Assembly (NCBI GenBank): GCA_963832785.1
Contig: CAWHVF010000006.1
Coordinates: 1-64,000, forward strand
Origin: CAWBRT01 sp963832785
Lineage (GTDB): Bacteria > Acidobacteriota > Terriglobia > Terriglobales > Acidobacteriaceae
DNA length: 64,000 nt
Reading direction: 5' to 3'
Positions 7,456 to 16,046 of this stretch are shown here, piece by piece (within the stretch, counting starts at the first letter, position 1; each line of letters begins with the position of its first letter). The notes beneath the pieces are model-generated. The model saw nothing but the letters and a program-made list of their open reading frames with translations. It was not told the origin of the DNA and searched no databases. The position numbers were made by a program, and so were the translations under genes.

Positions 7456-10400
7456 ATGAAGTCGAAACCCAGGGAATCAGGTACTCAAAGCGCCGGCGAA
7501 GGCGAGACCGTCTCTCCCATTACCGCCGAGGGTGTGGGCGATATGGCTGAGGCCGGGGTGTCACCGCGGAACCAGCGGCGGGCGTCGATTCAATTCAGGC
7601 TCGCCTGGCTTGTCTTCGCCTGTGTATTGCCTATTTGGATTGCCGCTGGATTCCTCGTCTACTACGGCTATCAGAGCAAGCGCCGCCTGACCGAACAGCG
7701 CATGCTGGAAACAGCGCGGGCGCTCACGCTGGTGGTTGACCGCGAGCTATCTAATGCGCAAGCCAGCCTGACCGTTCTGGTAGCTTCGCCGGCACTTGCC
7801 TCAGGGGATCTGGCCTCTGTTTACAGCGGGGCGCGAGCAATCATGGAGGCTTCTTCCGGAAGCCGTATCTTCCTTGCCGACGCGACCGGCCGGGAACTCT
7901 TCAATACCTTCTTTCCATTTGGCACCCAACTGCCTAAGCACACCCTCCCGGATTCGGTTTACCGAGTCTTTGCCACCGGCAGGCCGTTCATTAGCGGCGT
8001 TTTCACCGGAGTATTTGACGGACGGCTTCTGGTTACCGTCCACGTTCCGGTGTTTCGCGATGGCCGGGTCGTCTATGACCTCGCCATGAATATACCCGCC
8101 GACCGTTTCGGTGCGGTCCTGCGGCAGCAACAGCTCCCGCCGGAGTGGCTTGGAGGAATCGTCGACGCCGATCAAGTGCTTGTCGCGCGGACCCATTTGG
8201 CAGATGAGTTTATCGGGAAACCAATCAATGCCACCCTGGGAAGGCGGATGAGAGATGCCGTTGAGGCGACGACAGAGGCTGTCAACCTTGAAGGCGTCCG
8301 CATGGTCAGCAGCTTCAGCCGCTCGGCGACATCCGGCTGGACGGTATCGATCGGCGTACCCAGGTCCGTCATGATGGCGGATATCTGGCGCTGGTTGTGG
8401 TGGACCATTGCCGGCACGGCCCTGCTGTCGCTGATAGGAATCGTGACAGCTCTGCGCATGGCGCGGCGCATCGCTGTTTCCATACAGGCTTTGGTGCCTC
8501 CAGCTCTTGCCTTGGGGCGCGGAGAACCGATAGCGGTCGGGCACCTCGACCTGGCGGAAACCAGTGAAGTCGGCGAATCGCTGGTAAAGGCATCGCGGCT
8601 CATTCAGCAACGCGCCGCCGAACGCGAGCGCACGGAAGCGGCGCGTCGCGAAACCGAAGAAGTGAAGCGGTTCAACGCCGAGCTGGAGCGCAGCGAAGCC
8701 GAAGCGCGCGCCCGAGCCATGGAACTGTCCGCCATTATGGAAGCCGTGCCGGCAATCATGTTCATTGCCCATGATCCCGAGTGCCGTCGAATGACCAGCA
8801 ACCGCACCGGGTACAAGCTCCTGCGTCTGCCTCCGGGAACTAACACCTCCAAATCGGCGCCGGAAGGCGAGCGGCCGACGAACTACCGTTTGATTAGAGA
8901 CGGACGGGAGCTTGCCCCCGAGGAGCTGCCGGTGCAGTGTGCTGCCGCGGGACACGAGGTGCGCGATTGCGAGTATACGGTTACTTTTGCAGAGGGAGGT
9001 GCACGAAGCATCTTCGGTAACGCCGTGCCATTGACCGATGAGACGGGCAAGGTCCAGGGCGCGGTGGGAGCGTTCATCGATATCACCGAGCGGAAGCAGG
9101 CCGAGGCGGCCCTGGAGGAACGCGAACAGCATTTGCGGACGATTTTGCAGACGACACAGGAAGCGTTCTACCTCGTGGATGCGCAGGGCAAGATTCTCGA
9201 CGTCAACGACGCTTACTGCGTCCTGTCCGGCTACACCCGCGAGGAACTTCTGCGGCTGGGTGTGCGGGACCTGGAGTGCGCGGAAAGCGAACAAGATGTC
9301 GCGGAGCACATGCAGCGGATCATTCGCCAGGGACGTGACCGCTTCGAAACGCGCCACCGCCGCAAAGACGGCCAGGTTCTCGATATCGAGTCCAGCGTAA
9401 CGTTCCAGAACCTCGGCGGCGGACGATTTGTCTGTTTCCTGCGGGATATCACCGGGCGCAAGCGCGCCGAGGAGCAGCGGGAGAAGCTCGAGCAGCAGCT
9501 TCGCCAGTCGCAGAAGATGGAGGCCGTCGGCCAGCTGGCCGGCGGGGTGGCGCACGACTTCAACAACCTGCTGACGGTCATCAGCGGCTACGCCGAGCTG
9601 CTGCAGGACGCAGCTCGAGCCCGGGCGACAACTCGCAGCAGTACCTGAGCAGATACTGAAGGCGCCGACAGCGGGCCGCCAGCCTGACCCGCCAGCTGCT
9701 GGCCTTCAGCCGCAAGCAGGTGCTGGAACCTCGCGTCCTCGATCTCGAATGCGACTGATCGTGGAGACCGCCAAGATGCTCCGGCGGCTGATCGGCGAGG
9801 ACATCGAACTGGTAGTTCCGGCCGCGGAAGCCGCTGCTCCTGGATGGAGGCCGACCCCGGCCAGATCGAGCAGGTGCTCCTGAACCTGGCCGTCAACGCC
9901 CGCGATGCCATGCCGCGCGGTGGAGAGATCAGGATTGCGACGATGAATGCCGAGGTGGATCCCGCCGATGGCCTCCCTGCATCCAGGATTGGCCCCGGGC
10001 AAGTACGTGGCGCTGACGGTAGAGGATACCGGGGTCGGAATCACGAAGGAGGTTCAGGAGCGTATCTTCGAGCCGTTCTTCACCACCAAGCCCGCCGGGC
10101 AGGGAACAGGGCTGGGGTTGTCCACGGTTTACGGCGTCGTGAAGCAAAGCAACGGATACATCTGGGTGGAAAGCGAACCTGGCCAGGGAACCTCATTCAA
10201 GCTCTTATTCCCGGCAACCGAAAAGCAGCTCGGCCAGGCGAAGACGACCTTCACCCAGACCGCGGGCCGAGGAGAGACGATTCTGCTGGTCGAGGACCAG
10301 GATGGGTTGCGGGCCGCCATCTGTGAACACCTCCGGCAGATCGGCTATGCCGTGCTTGAGGCGGCAAACGGCGAAAGGGCGCTCCAGGCCGCAGAAGCGC

Positions 10401-10675
10401 ACGCCGGGCCCATCCATGTTTTGCTAACCGACGTAGTCATGCCCAAAATGAGCGGAGCGGAGTTGGCCGCCAAACTGGGCAGCATGCCCAACCGGCAAAA
10501 TGTGCTGACCATCTACATGACCGGCTATACGGATGACGGCATCGTCAGTCACGGAGTTTTGCAGCCTGGGAAGGTGCTGATCCAGAAGCCATTCTCGCTG
10601 GCAACGCTGGCGCAGAAATTGCGCGAAGTGCTGGACGGCGGGGCGGCGACTGCGCAAGCCACCACCGCCGACTGA
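7456..10675 (+). CDS. Hybrid sensor histidine kinase (Cache-PAS-PAS-HisKA-HATPase-REC), heavily frameshifted
   Basis: In order: TM1 at about residues 48-71, an extracytoplasmic Cache-like sensor domain, TM2 at about 313-333, a short HAMP-like linker and coiled coil, two PAS domains (the second ending VCFLRDITGRKRAEEQ), and HisKA with VGQLAGGVAHDFNN around nt 9535-9570. Then come the ATPase boxes LNLAVNARDAMP (N box), VEDTGVGI (G1) and GQGTGLGLSTVYGVVKQ (G2), and a C-terminal receiver domain with LLVEDQD, LLTDVVMPKMSG (phospho-Asp) and QKPFS. The part between nt 9610 and 9970 needs several single-base corrections to stay in frame. ATG 7456 and ATG 7543 are both possible starts. As given it cannot make one protein; with corrections it is a typical class of orphan hybrid kinase. 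Confidence 0.75.
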
Positions 10676-10780
10676 CGTCCCGGCGCCCTTCAGCCTTTAT
10701 CGCCGCATCTATGTTGTTGGTCATGGTGCCAATTGGACTGATGGGACCATATTCATAATATCGCCTTCAGCGTCCCGCAA

Positions 10781-10851
10781 AAGCCAAACGGCTTACAGAT
10801 TCGGGATCTGTAAGCCGTTCGGTTTGAATCAGTGAGCGACCCGACTCACTG
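10781..10851 (+). promoter_or_regulatory. Two tandem hairpins in the leader of the FMN-dehydrogenase gene
   Basis: The first is an inverted repeat spanning 10781-10825. Its core is a perfect 14-bp stem (10787-10800 with 10806-10819) around a 5-nt loop, and it extends with one mismatch and one GU pair to about 20 bp. The second is a 7-bp stem cagtgag/ctcactg (10830-10836 with 10845-10851) around an 8-nt loop. No T run follows, so this is not a simple terminator. The hairpins lie 63-133 nt before the next gene; an operator or leader RNA role is inference. Confidence 0.5.
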
Positions 10852-10913
10852 GTATGATTTCTCTCATAACCGAGGAACTCGGTGAGTGTAGCTAGGAAAG
10901 GGACTGAACCTAA

Positions 10914-11915
10914 ATGGAATACCGGGAACTCATCGCAACGGCTGAAGCGAATCTCAAGGCCAAGGGCATCATCAAGAGTTATTCGGTGGATGAAGGATTT
11001 AACGTACGCTCTGGGGCAGAGACCAATTTTGTCAATCTCTCCATACGCCAATGTTTTGACCAGTTCGCGTTCAAATTCAGGCTGATCGACTCCGGGGAAG
11101 CGTCCACTGAGACGACCCTGTTCAACCGACAATTCAAGACCCCCATCGTGAGCGCAGCGGTCTCAGGCATGAACGACATTACCGACAAGCCTTTGGTGAA
11201 AATCGCCTCAGGCATAAAAGATGCCGGTTCAATGATGTGGCTTGGAGTCGTCTCCTTCGAACAATTCAAAGATGTGGCTGAAACTGGAGTTCCTACAGTC
11301 AGAATCGTAAAACCCTTCCGCGATACCCAAGCGATGATTAAAGAGTTGAAAGAGGCAGAGCGAGGGGGAGCGATTGCGGTCGGCACCGACATTGACTTTT
11401 TCTACGGGGCAAAGCGAGGGGATAAACCGGCTGCTCCGAAGACCATGGGGGCGAAGACTCTTGACGAACTGAAGATGTTGGTTGGCGTTACGAAACTCCC
11501 GTTCATCCTGAAGGGCGTATTGAGCGGCGAGGATGCAGAGAAAGCCTTGGCCATCGGCGCTGGGGGAATCGTCGTTTCCAACCACGCGGGCGTGATAATC
11601 GATTATGCCGCCCATCCCCTTGAGGTCTTGCCGGAGATTAAGAAGGTGATCGAAAATCGGATGCCCATTTTTGCGGACAGCGGATTCCGGCGCGGCTCTG
11701 ACGTGATGAAGGCTTTGGCTTTGGGGGCGGATGCTGTCCTTGTCGGCTGGCCTCTGGTGATGGGCTTGGCCGCAAACGGCAGCCAAGGCGTGGCAGAAAT
11801 GGTCGATATCATGACCGCCGAACTTCAGCGGATCATGAGCGTGACAGGATGCAGACGGGTGTCAGATATCGACAATCGAGTTCTGGTGGCACGGCACCAT
11901 TTCATCGGGCGCTGA
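10914..11915 (+). CDS. FMN-dependent alpha-hydroxyacid dehydrogenase family protein
   Basis: The protein has 333 residues with a TIM-barrel FMN_dh fold. The phosphate- and FMN-binding segments are clear: PFILKGVLSGEDAEKAL (catalytic Lys strand), GIVVSNHAG (normally SNHGGRQ, where His is the base and Arg binds substrate), IFADSGFRRGSDVMKALALGADAVLVGWP. The Arg of the SNHGGR motif is replaced (HAGVII), so substrate choice may differ from lactate or glycolate oxidase. AGGAAAGGG precedes the ATG by about 10 nt. It stands alone, downstream of a sensor kinase and two hairpins. The reaction is probably oxidation of a 2-hydroxyacid or isopentenyl-isomerase-like chemistry; not resolvable here. Confidence 0.7.
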   Translation: MEYRELIATAEANLKAKGIIKSYSVDEGFNVRSGAETNFVNLSIRQCFDQFAFKFRLIDSGEASTETTLFNRQFKTPIVSAAVSGMNDITDKPLVKIASGIKDAGSMMWLGVVSFEQFKDVAETGVPTVRIVKPFRDTQAMIKELKEAERGGAIAVGTDIDFFYGAKRGDKPAAPKTMGAKTLDELKMLVGVTKLPFILKGVLSGEDAEKALAIGAGGIVVSNHAGVIIDYAAHPLEVLPEIKKVIENRMPIFADSGFRRGSDVMKALALGADAVLVGWPLVMGLAANGSQGVAEMVDIMTAELQRIMSVTGCRRVSDIDNRVLVARHHFIGR

Positions 11916-12046
11916 CGGGCGGTGCGACGTTTGCCTTTATTCGTTGGGTCGGTCAACACGGGAGGGGTGGGACTGGAAGTCAATTTTGGGGCAAACAACC
12001 CCAAAACCAGCCCTCCCGGACTCCCCCAGAACCCCGCAGCAGCCGA

Positions 12047-12202
12047 TTACAGCCGCCGCGCCGGTCGAATGGTGCCGTCGCCTAGTCCGGGGTTCCAGAA
12101 CCTGTCGTTAAGTCTATTGATGTCGGCGGGAAGAGTTGAGGTCTTCAGTAGTTCCTCGTAATCAATCTCCTGCGAGTCGGAGTTGAGTTTGTCAGGCTTC
12201 AT
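12047..12202 (-). CDS. Small hypothetical protein (51 aa)
   Basis: The minus-strand frame runs from ATG 12202 to TAA 12047 and begins MKPDKLNSDSQEID, ending GDGTIRPARRL. Charged, soluble composition and ordinary codon use make it plausible, but there is no near-perfect ribosome site (GAGG lies about 14 nt upstream). It follows the HEPN-like gene in the same direction by about 30 nt, so it could be its downstream partner. Function unknown. Confidence 0.35.
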   Translation of the reverse strand: MKPDKLNSDSQEIDYEELLKTSTLPADINRLNDRFWNPGLGDGTIRPARRL

Positions 12203-12233
12203 GCACGAGTCTTACCTCGAGGTTCCAGCATAA

Positions 12234-12965
12234 TTAAGGATGCCGAGCAAATAGCAGAATCCCAGCCACACAACTTAGAAACGTGAAATCAACTTCGGAG
12301 GTCGCAAGCCCCAAACAAGGTCCACCATGCCGTGACCGAAGTTGGCGGTTTTCGCAATGTGTTTTACTGCTTCAAGCACTCCGATTATTTGACCATTCAA
12401 ACGCCCGTTCTGCCGAATGTGCGCCAAAACCTGCCCAAAGGTCGCGGCAGGCATACCGAATCTCACCTTGGCAATGGACTCCAGAGCGTCAAATGCATTC
12501 GAACAGGCATCGCGATCTCTGCGTGGTCTAGCGTCGAATGCTTCGCTCGCGGCTTCGGAAGAGCCGTCTTGCGGGTTCAAACTGTGGCTGATTAAGTTCC
12601 GCCAATACAGACTCAACCTGTTCCACCACCGGAGCGGGCATAACGCGGTGCAGGTGTCCGTCAGGTCCAAGCTCCCAGACAACGCCATAACCTGCTAGAA
12701 CCCTGTTTACACTTGCACGATAGATTTCATTGAAGACCGAGTCTTTGAAACTCCGGCCAGAGTCTGGCGATGAGGTCGTATACTCTCGGCCACTCCGTCT
12801 CCGCAATATCGCGGCCAACTCGCTGGCGTCTTCCGGCTTGTGGATTGCCAGCAGCTTGAACTCCCAAGCTTTGTTCAATAATGAAATAAAGGTCTCGGTC
12901 CGCGTCGAGCCGCCCGTGGTCTCATTTGCAATCAGATAGAAGGTGTCAATGAGTTCTTGGCGCAT
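12234..12965 (-). CDS. AbiJ/HEPN-like abortive-infection-type protein, frameshifted
   Basis: Three consecutive reading-frame segments join into one protein of about 240 residues. An N-terminal alpha-helical region (MRQELIDTFYLIANE, then SFKDSVFNEIYRA) is followed by a HEPN-like block (RDACSNAFDALESIAK, FGQVLAHIRQNG, IIGVLEAVKHIAKTANFGHG) and a final helix (SEVDFTFLSCVAGILLFARHP) before TAA at 12234. The frame changes near 12556 (extra C) and near 12305, and the two shifts compensate. Block order and the closing VDF-LSCVAGILLFAR helix resemble the C-terminal domain of AbiJ-type phage-exclusion proteins; the resemblance is from memory and needs a profile search. No toxin or antitoxin partner is certain. 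Confidence 0.5.
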
Positions 12966-13147
12966 GCGTTCAGGGGCGGCATGATATCGCCGTTTCTTAC
13001 TGGAGGCAAGTGACCTTCACGAGCACCAAAATCCCGCACCCAATTCATGTCTGGAATCCTCCCTCCCGGGCAAAAAGGGCGCCGCCCCAAAATCCACCCT
13101 TCGATCTCGTTGACCGCCTTGCTCGAAGGCTCTCCACTCGTCCTTTT

Positions 13148-13267
13148 ATCCAGAACGACCTCCCCTCGACCGCTTAGGACGAAGTACGCTTCTTCGTTAT
13201 CATGCCGATGGTGGACTATCTGTTCCCTGGGATTCAGATAGCAGATCGACGTACCCAGGGACGAGTC
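13148..13267 (-). pseudogene. Cupin-domain fragment
   Basis: The minus strand reads LNPREQIVHHRHDNEEAY then FVLSGRGEVVLD, the first cupin motif (HxH...E) and the following strand of a small cupin_2 metal-binding barrel. After VVLDK the expected second motif (proline-rich turn and second His) is absent in this frame, and a stop closes the frame just upstream of 13267. Only about 40 residues are preserved. Confidence 0.5.
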
Positions 13268-13539
13268 GCGTCTTCACGACCCAGAAAACTGTTGCTTGCG
13301 GCGGTGTCGAGGTCAGCCCGGACGAAGTTGTTTTCGGCGACCTCGATGGTGTGATCGTTCTCTCCGACAGCGAACTTCGCTCTCTCGTTCCTAAGGCAGA
13401 AGAGATTCAGGGTAAAGAAGAGAAGGCATTGGTGAGGATGGCAAACGGAGAGTCACTGTTGACGATGCTTAATTTCGCAGAGCACTATGAGAATCGCAAG
13501 GCCGGACGTGATTCGGCTCTTCAGTTCAAGATTAGGTAA
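13261..13539 (+). pseudogene. C-terminal fragment of an RraA-like family protein
   Basis: The plus-strand frame to TAA 13539 gives VACGGVEVSPDEVVFGDLDG, VIVLSDSEL and PKAEEIQGKEEKA. This is the closing half of RraA-like (dimethylmenaquinone methyltransferase-like, often aldolase or decarboxylase) proteins, in which GDxDGVVV and the AEEIxxKE helix are conserved. The N-terminal half with the substrate loop is missing. It butts against the divergent cupin fragment at about 13250-13267, so both genes were truncated at one point. Confidence 0.55.
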
Positions 13540-13613
13540 TCCAGAAGGGCAGCAGAGCATGCGGGCCCGGATTTGAAATAAGGTTAGAGTTCACTGGCCC
13601 AGCCGCAGCACGG

Positions 13614-13769
13614 TTAGAGGATGCCCGAACGATAGACAAACCACCAACTCACCAACAGTGACAAGAACATCTCCGCCACGCCCCAGCCAAAAGGCAAGAA
13701 CCAGCCGCCAAGGCTCAACACTGTGAACAGAAGCCAGAACAGTTTACGGTCTGAAGAGTCAGCGCCCAC
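13614..13769 (-). CDS. Two-helix membrane microprotein (51 aa)
   Basis: The frame runs from GTG 13769 to TAA 13614. A short polar start (GADSSDRK) is followed by two hydrophobic helices, LFWLLFTVLSLGGWFLPFGW and AEMFLSLLVSWWFVY, with a glycine/proline turn between and a basic tail (RSGIL). Trp and Phe enrichment at helix ends is typical of a genuine inner-membrane peptide. No strong ribosome site is visible. Family unknown. Confidence 0.45.
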   Translation of the reverse strand: MGADSSDRKLFWLLFTVLSLGGWFLPFGWGVAEMFLSLLVSWWFVYRSGIL

Positions 13770-13869
13770 GTCCAGCCATGATACAAGACCTCAGGCACCA
13801 CAGCTTGCGCTTTTGCCCCGCAGCGACTCGTCTAAACAGCGGCGATGGCAGCGGTTTGACTTAACACTC

Positions 13870-14061
13870 TTAGAGCATTCCTCCCGTCCTGAGGGTTAAG
13901 TCATTTAGCGCCAACTCTAGCTTTTCTATGGCTTGCTCCAATTCTGGGTGTTTGTCCAGCCTCTCACTAAGTCGTTTCAGCAGGCTGTGGGCTTCCGTCA
14001 GATGTTGGACGGCGGGTATTGGCGGCTGCTTTTGAGTTGATTCTGGATTTTCTCGGGCCAT
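13870..14061 (-). CDS. Small helical hypothetical protein (63 aa)
   Basis: The ATG at 14061 is preceded by AGGAGG at 6-nt spacing, strong evidence that this short frame is translated. A Pro/Gln-rich start (residues 1-17) leads into an amphipathic helix with heptad-like leucines (AHSLLKRLSERLDKHPELEQ, then AIEKLELALNDLTLR), suggesting a coiled-coil dimer. It lies 72 bp downstream of rpsU on the same strand. No family recognised. Confidence 0.6.
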   Translation of the reverse strand: MARENPESTQKQPPIPAVQHLTEAHSLLKRLSERLDKHPELEQAIEKLELALNDLTLRTGGML

Positions 14062-14133
14062 ATAGCCTCCTTGCAGCAGAGTCCGCTACTGACAATCGGC
14101 GGATCATTGCGCACTGAAAGTAGTGGGGCTGAA

Positions 14134-14325
14134 TTATTTCTCCGAAGCTGGCTCCCTGCGAAGCTTCTTCCTGGCACGCTTACGTGCTAAGACCGATTTC
14201 AGTCGGCGTTTCTCCCCCGGCTTCAAATAGTAGGAGTGACGCTTCACTTCCTTGATGATGTCTTCCGTCTGAACCTTACGCTTAAAACGGCGCCGGGCTT
14301 TTTCTATCGATTCGCCCTCCTGCAC
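14134..14325 (-). CDS. rpsU: Small ribosomal subunit protein bS21
   Basis: The protein has 63 residues. QEGESIEKARRRFKRKVQ followed by DIIKEVKRHSYYLKPGEKRR and a Lys/Arg-rich tail is diagnostic of bS21, which sits at the anti-Shine-Dalgarno region of the 30S platform. The only available in-frame start is GTG at 14325. Homologues usually begin four or five residues earlier (M-x-E-I/V-x-V), and here AEIR is encoded upstream but closed off by a TGA at about 14338-14343, so either the start is short or a base is wrong nearby. Confidence 0.85.
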   Translation of the reverse strand: MQEGESIEKARRRFKRKVQTEDIIKEVKRHSYYLKPGEKRRLKSVLARKRARKKLRREPASEK

Positions 14326-14426
14326 TCTGATTTCCGCCCAAGTTCACCCCCTAAGCGCCCCAAGCTTACCGCATCACGAAATGGGAGTAAAATGAAGCAG
14401 ACTCAGGGGCGCAATCTGGGGGTGCC

Positions 14427-14564
14427 ATGTCCAAACTAAACGGGGATAAAGCTCGGTTCAACCGTGTACGAAAGCAGAACATTCGTCGCCGCGAACGGAT
14501 TCGGAAATTTCACGAAGCGTTAGGGAAAAGAGACAATGGGATCAAAAGCGGCACAGGAGTGTAA
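14427..14564 (+). CDS. Small basic protein (45 aa), divergent from rpsU
   Basis: ATG 14427 to TAA 14564 gives MSKLNGDKARFNRVRKQ, then NIRRRERIRKFHEALGKRD. A GGGGGTG ribosome site lies about 4 nt upstream. The SK-NGDKARF start is, to my memory, a recurrent acidobacterial microprotein; very high Arg/Lys content suggests RNA or ribosome binding. It shares a 101-bp divergent promoter region with rpsU, which fits a translation-related role. Function is inference. Confidence 0.6.
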   Translation: MSKLNGDKARFNRVRKQNIRRRERIRKFHEALGKRDNGIKSGTGV

Positions 14565-14638
14565 GCCCACAAGCTCGGAGGCCTTTCCCCAACTCCGAAT
14601 CAGCTCTAGCTCAAAAGCTTCAATGGTCCCGCGACGGC

Positions 14639-16001
14639 CTATGCTCCCGCGGCCTTGGACGCGCCCAGGTCCACCCGCTCGGCGGTGAGCGCGGCTTGAA
14701 TTGCCGCCACCCGCACCTCGCGCGGTTGCACGCCGTGCTCGACCGCGTAGGCTGCGGCCAGCGCTGCGGCTTCGGCGGTGATGGCGCATACCGGAAGGTT
14801 CCTGGTCGAGCCGAAAGCTATCTCGTCGACGGAGATGCATCTGCCGGCGAGCAGAAGGCCGTCCACTCCCTTCGGTATCAGGCAGCGGAAGGGCACGCCA
14901 TAGCCGGCGCCAACGCTGTCCATGATCGCCCGCTCGCCGCCCGGCTCGTGCACGTCTACCGGACAGTTAGACAACCCGATGGCATCGGCGAAGCGCGTCT
15001 CGCCTCTTACGTCCTTTTCGGTGAGAATGTACTCGCCGACGATTCTCCGCGTCTCCCGTATGCCAAGCTTGGGAGCGACCTCAAGGAAGATAGCGTTTTC
15101 GAATCCGCGAACGTACTTCTTCAGGAAGTCGAAGACGTTGTAGGCTTGCTTGCGGATTTCCATGGTCGCCTTGGTCAACGTGCGCTCGTCCAGCGCGTTG
15201 CCGTGGAAGCGGGTGACGTTCAGGCTGACTTCGCCGGGAATCAGGCCGGCTTTGAAGGTGATGTGGTTCTTGGGAATGATCCACTTGAACCCATCCTTCT
15301 TGGCCTGCTCGATGCGCTTGGTGAGGCCGGTGGCGAAGAACACCAGGGCATGATCTTCGTTGGTGGCGTTCTCTTTCTTGGGGACGTTCAGCTCCCACAT
15401 GTCGTCCTTGTGTTCCTGGAAATCTTTGGCCACCGCGGGAAAATCGACGTTGACGAGGCGGACGTAGGAGGTAATGGGCTGCGTCAGCCCGTCTCCTTTT
15501 CGCCCGACCATGTACTCCGCTCCGGCCAGGTAGGCCAGATCACCGTCGCCCGAGCAATCGATGAACACCTTTCCCAGGATGAGCTTGGGGCCGGATTTTG
15601 CCTGGACCTTGATGCCGGTGAGCGCGCTTGCCTTCCTTGATCGCCTCGGTCACGGGAGCATAGAGCAGCAGCTCCACGCCGCTTTCCTCGACGGCTTCGA
15701 CAATCACCCGCTGCATGACTTCAGCGTCGAACTGGCCGGTATACTTGCCCCAGTACGAGCTTCGGATCTCGGGGTCGGCGCCCTTGTACTGCACGCAACG
15801 ATTCAGCAGCTCCTGGAAAATGCCGCCGTTGACCAGGCCCGTCGACTTGGTCTGCCGGCCGCCGGTGATGAGGCCGCCGAGAACGCCGCTGCCTTCGACC
15901 AGCAGGGTCTTGGCTCCCTCGCGCTTGGCCTTGATGGCGGCACACACTCCCGAAATGCCCGCCCCTACCACTACGACATCGTAAGTGCCGAAAATCTGCA
16001 T
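14639..16001 (-). CDS. FAD-dependent oxidoreductase (PF12831-type), frameshifted
   Basis: The Rossmann start YDVVVVGAGISGVCAAI (about residues 7-23) binds FAD. GGLITGGRQTKSTGLVNGG, IDCSGDGDLA and the late GRCISVDEIAFGSTRNLP are hallmarks of the FAD_oxidored family, and this protein is closely similar throughout to the one at 17528-18892. ATG 16001 has AGGAGG 5 nt upstream. One extra base near 15620-15632 splits it: the first frame ends at 15540 and the second runs from before 15568 to 14639. Corrected length is about 453 residues, like its paralogue. It is the last gene of a three-gene operon with a carboxylate transporter. Substrate unknown. Confidence 0.75.
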
Positions 16002-16046
16002 TGAATCCTCCTCGCGTTGATACTTCTGCGCCGTCATGCATTCGCC

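Noticed and set aside
7801..9555. Minus-strand frame of over 580 codons opposite the sensor kinase
   Set aside because: Antisense of an obvious Cache-PAS-HisKA protein; no ribosome site or domain.
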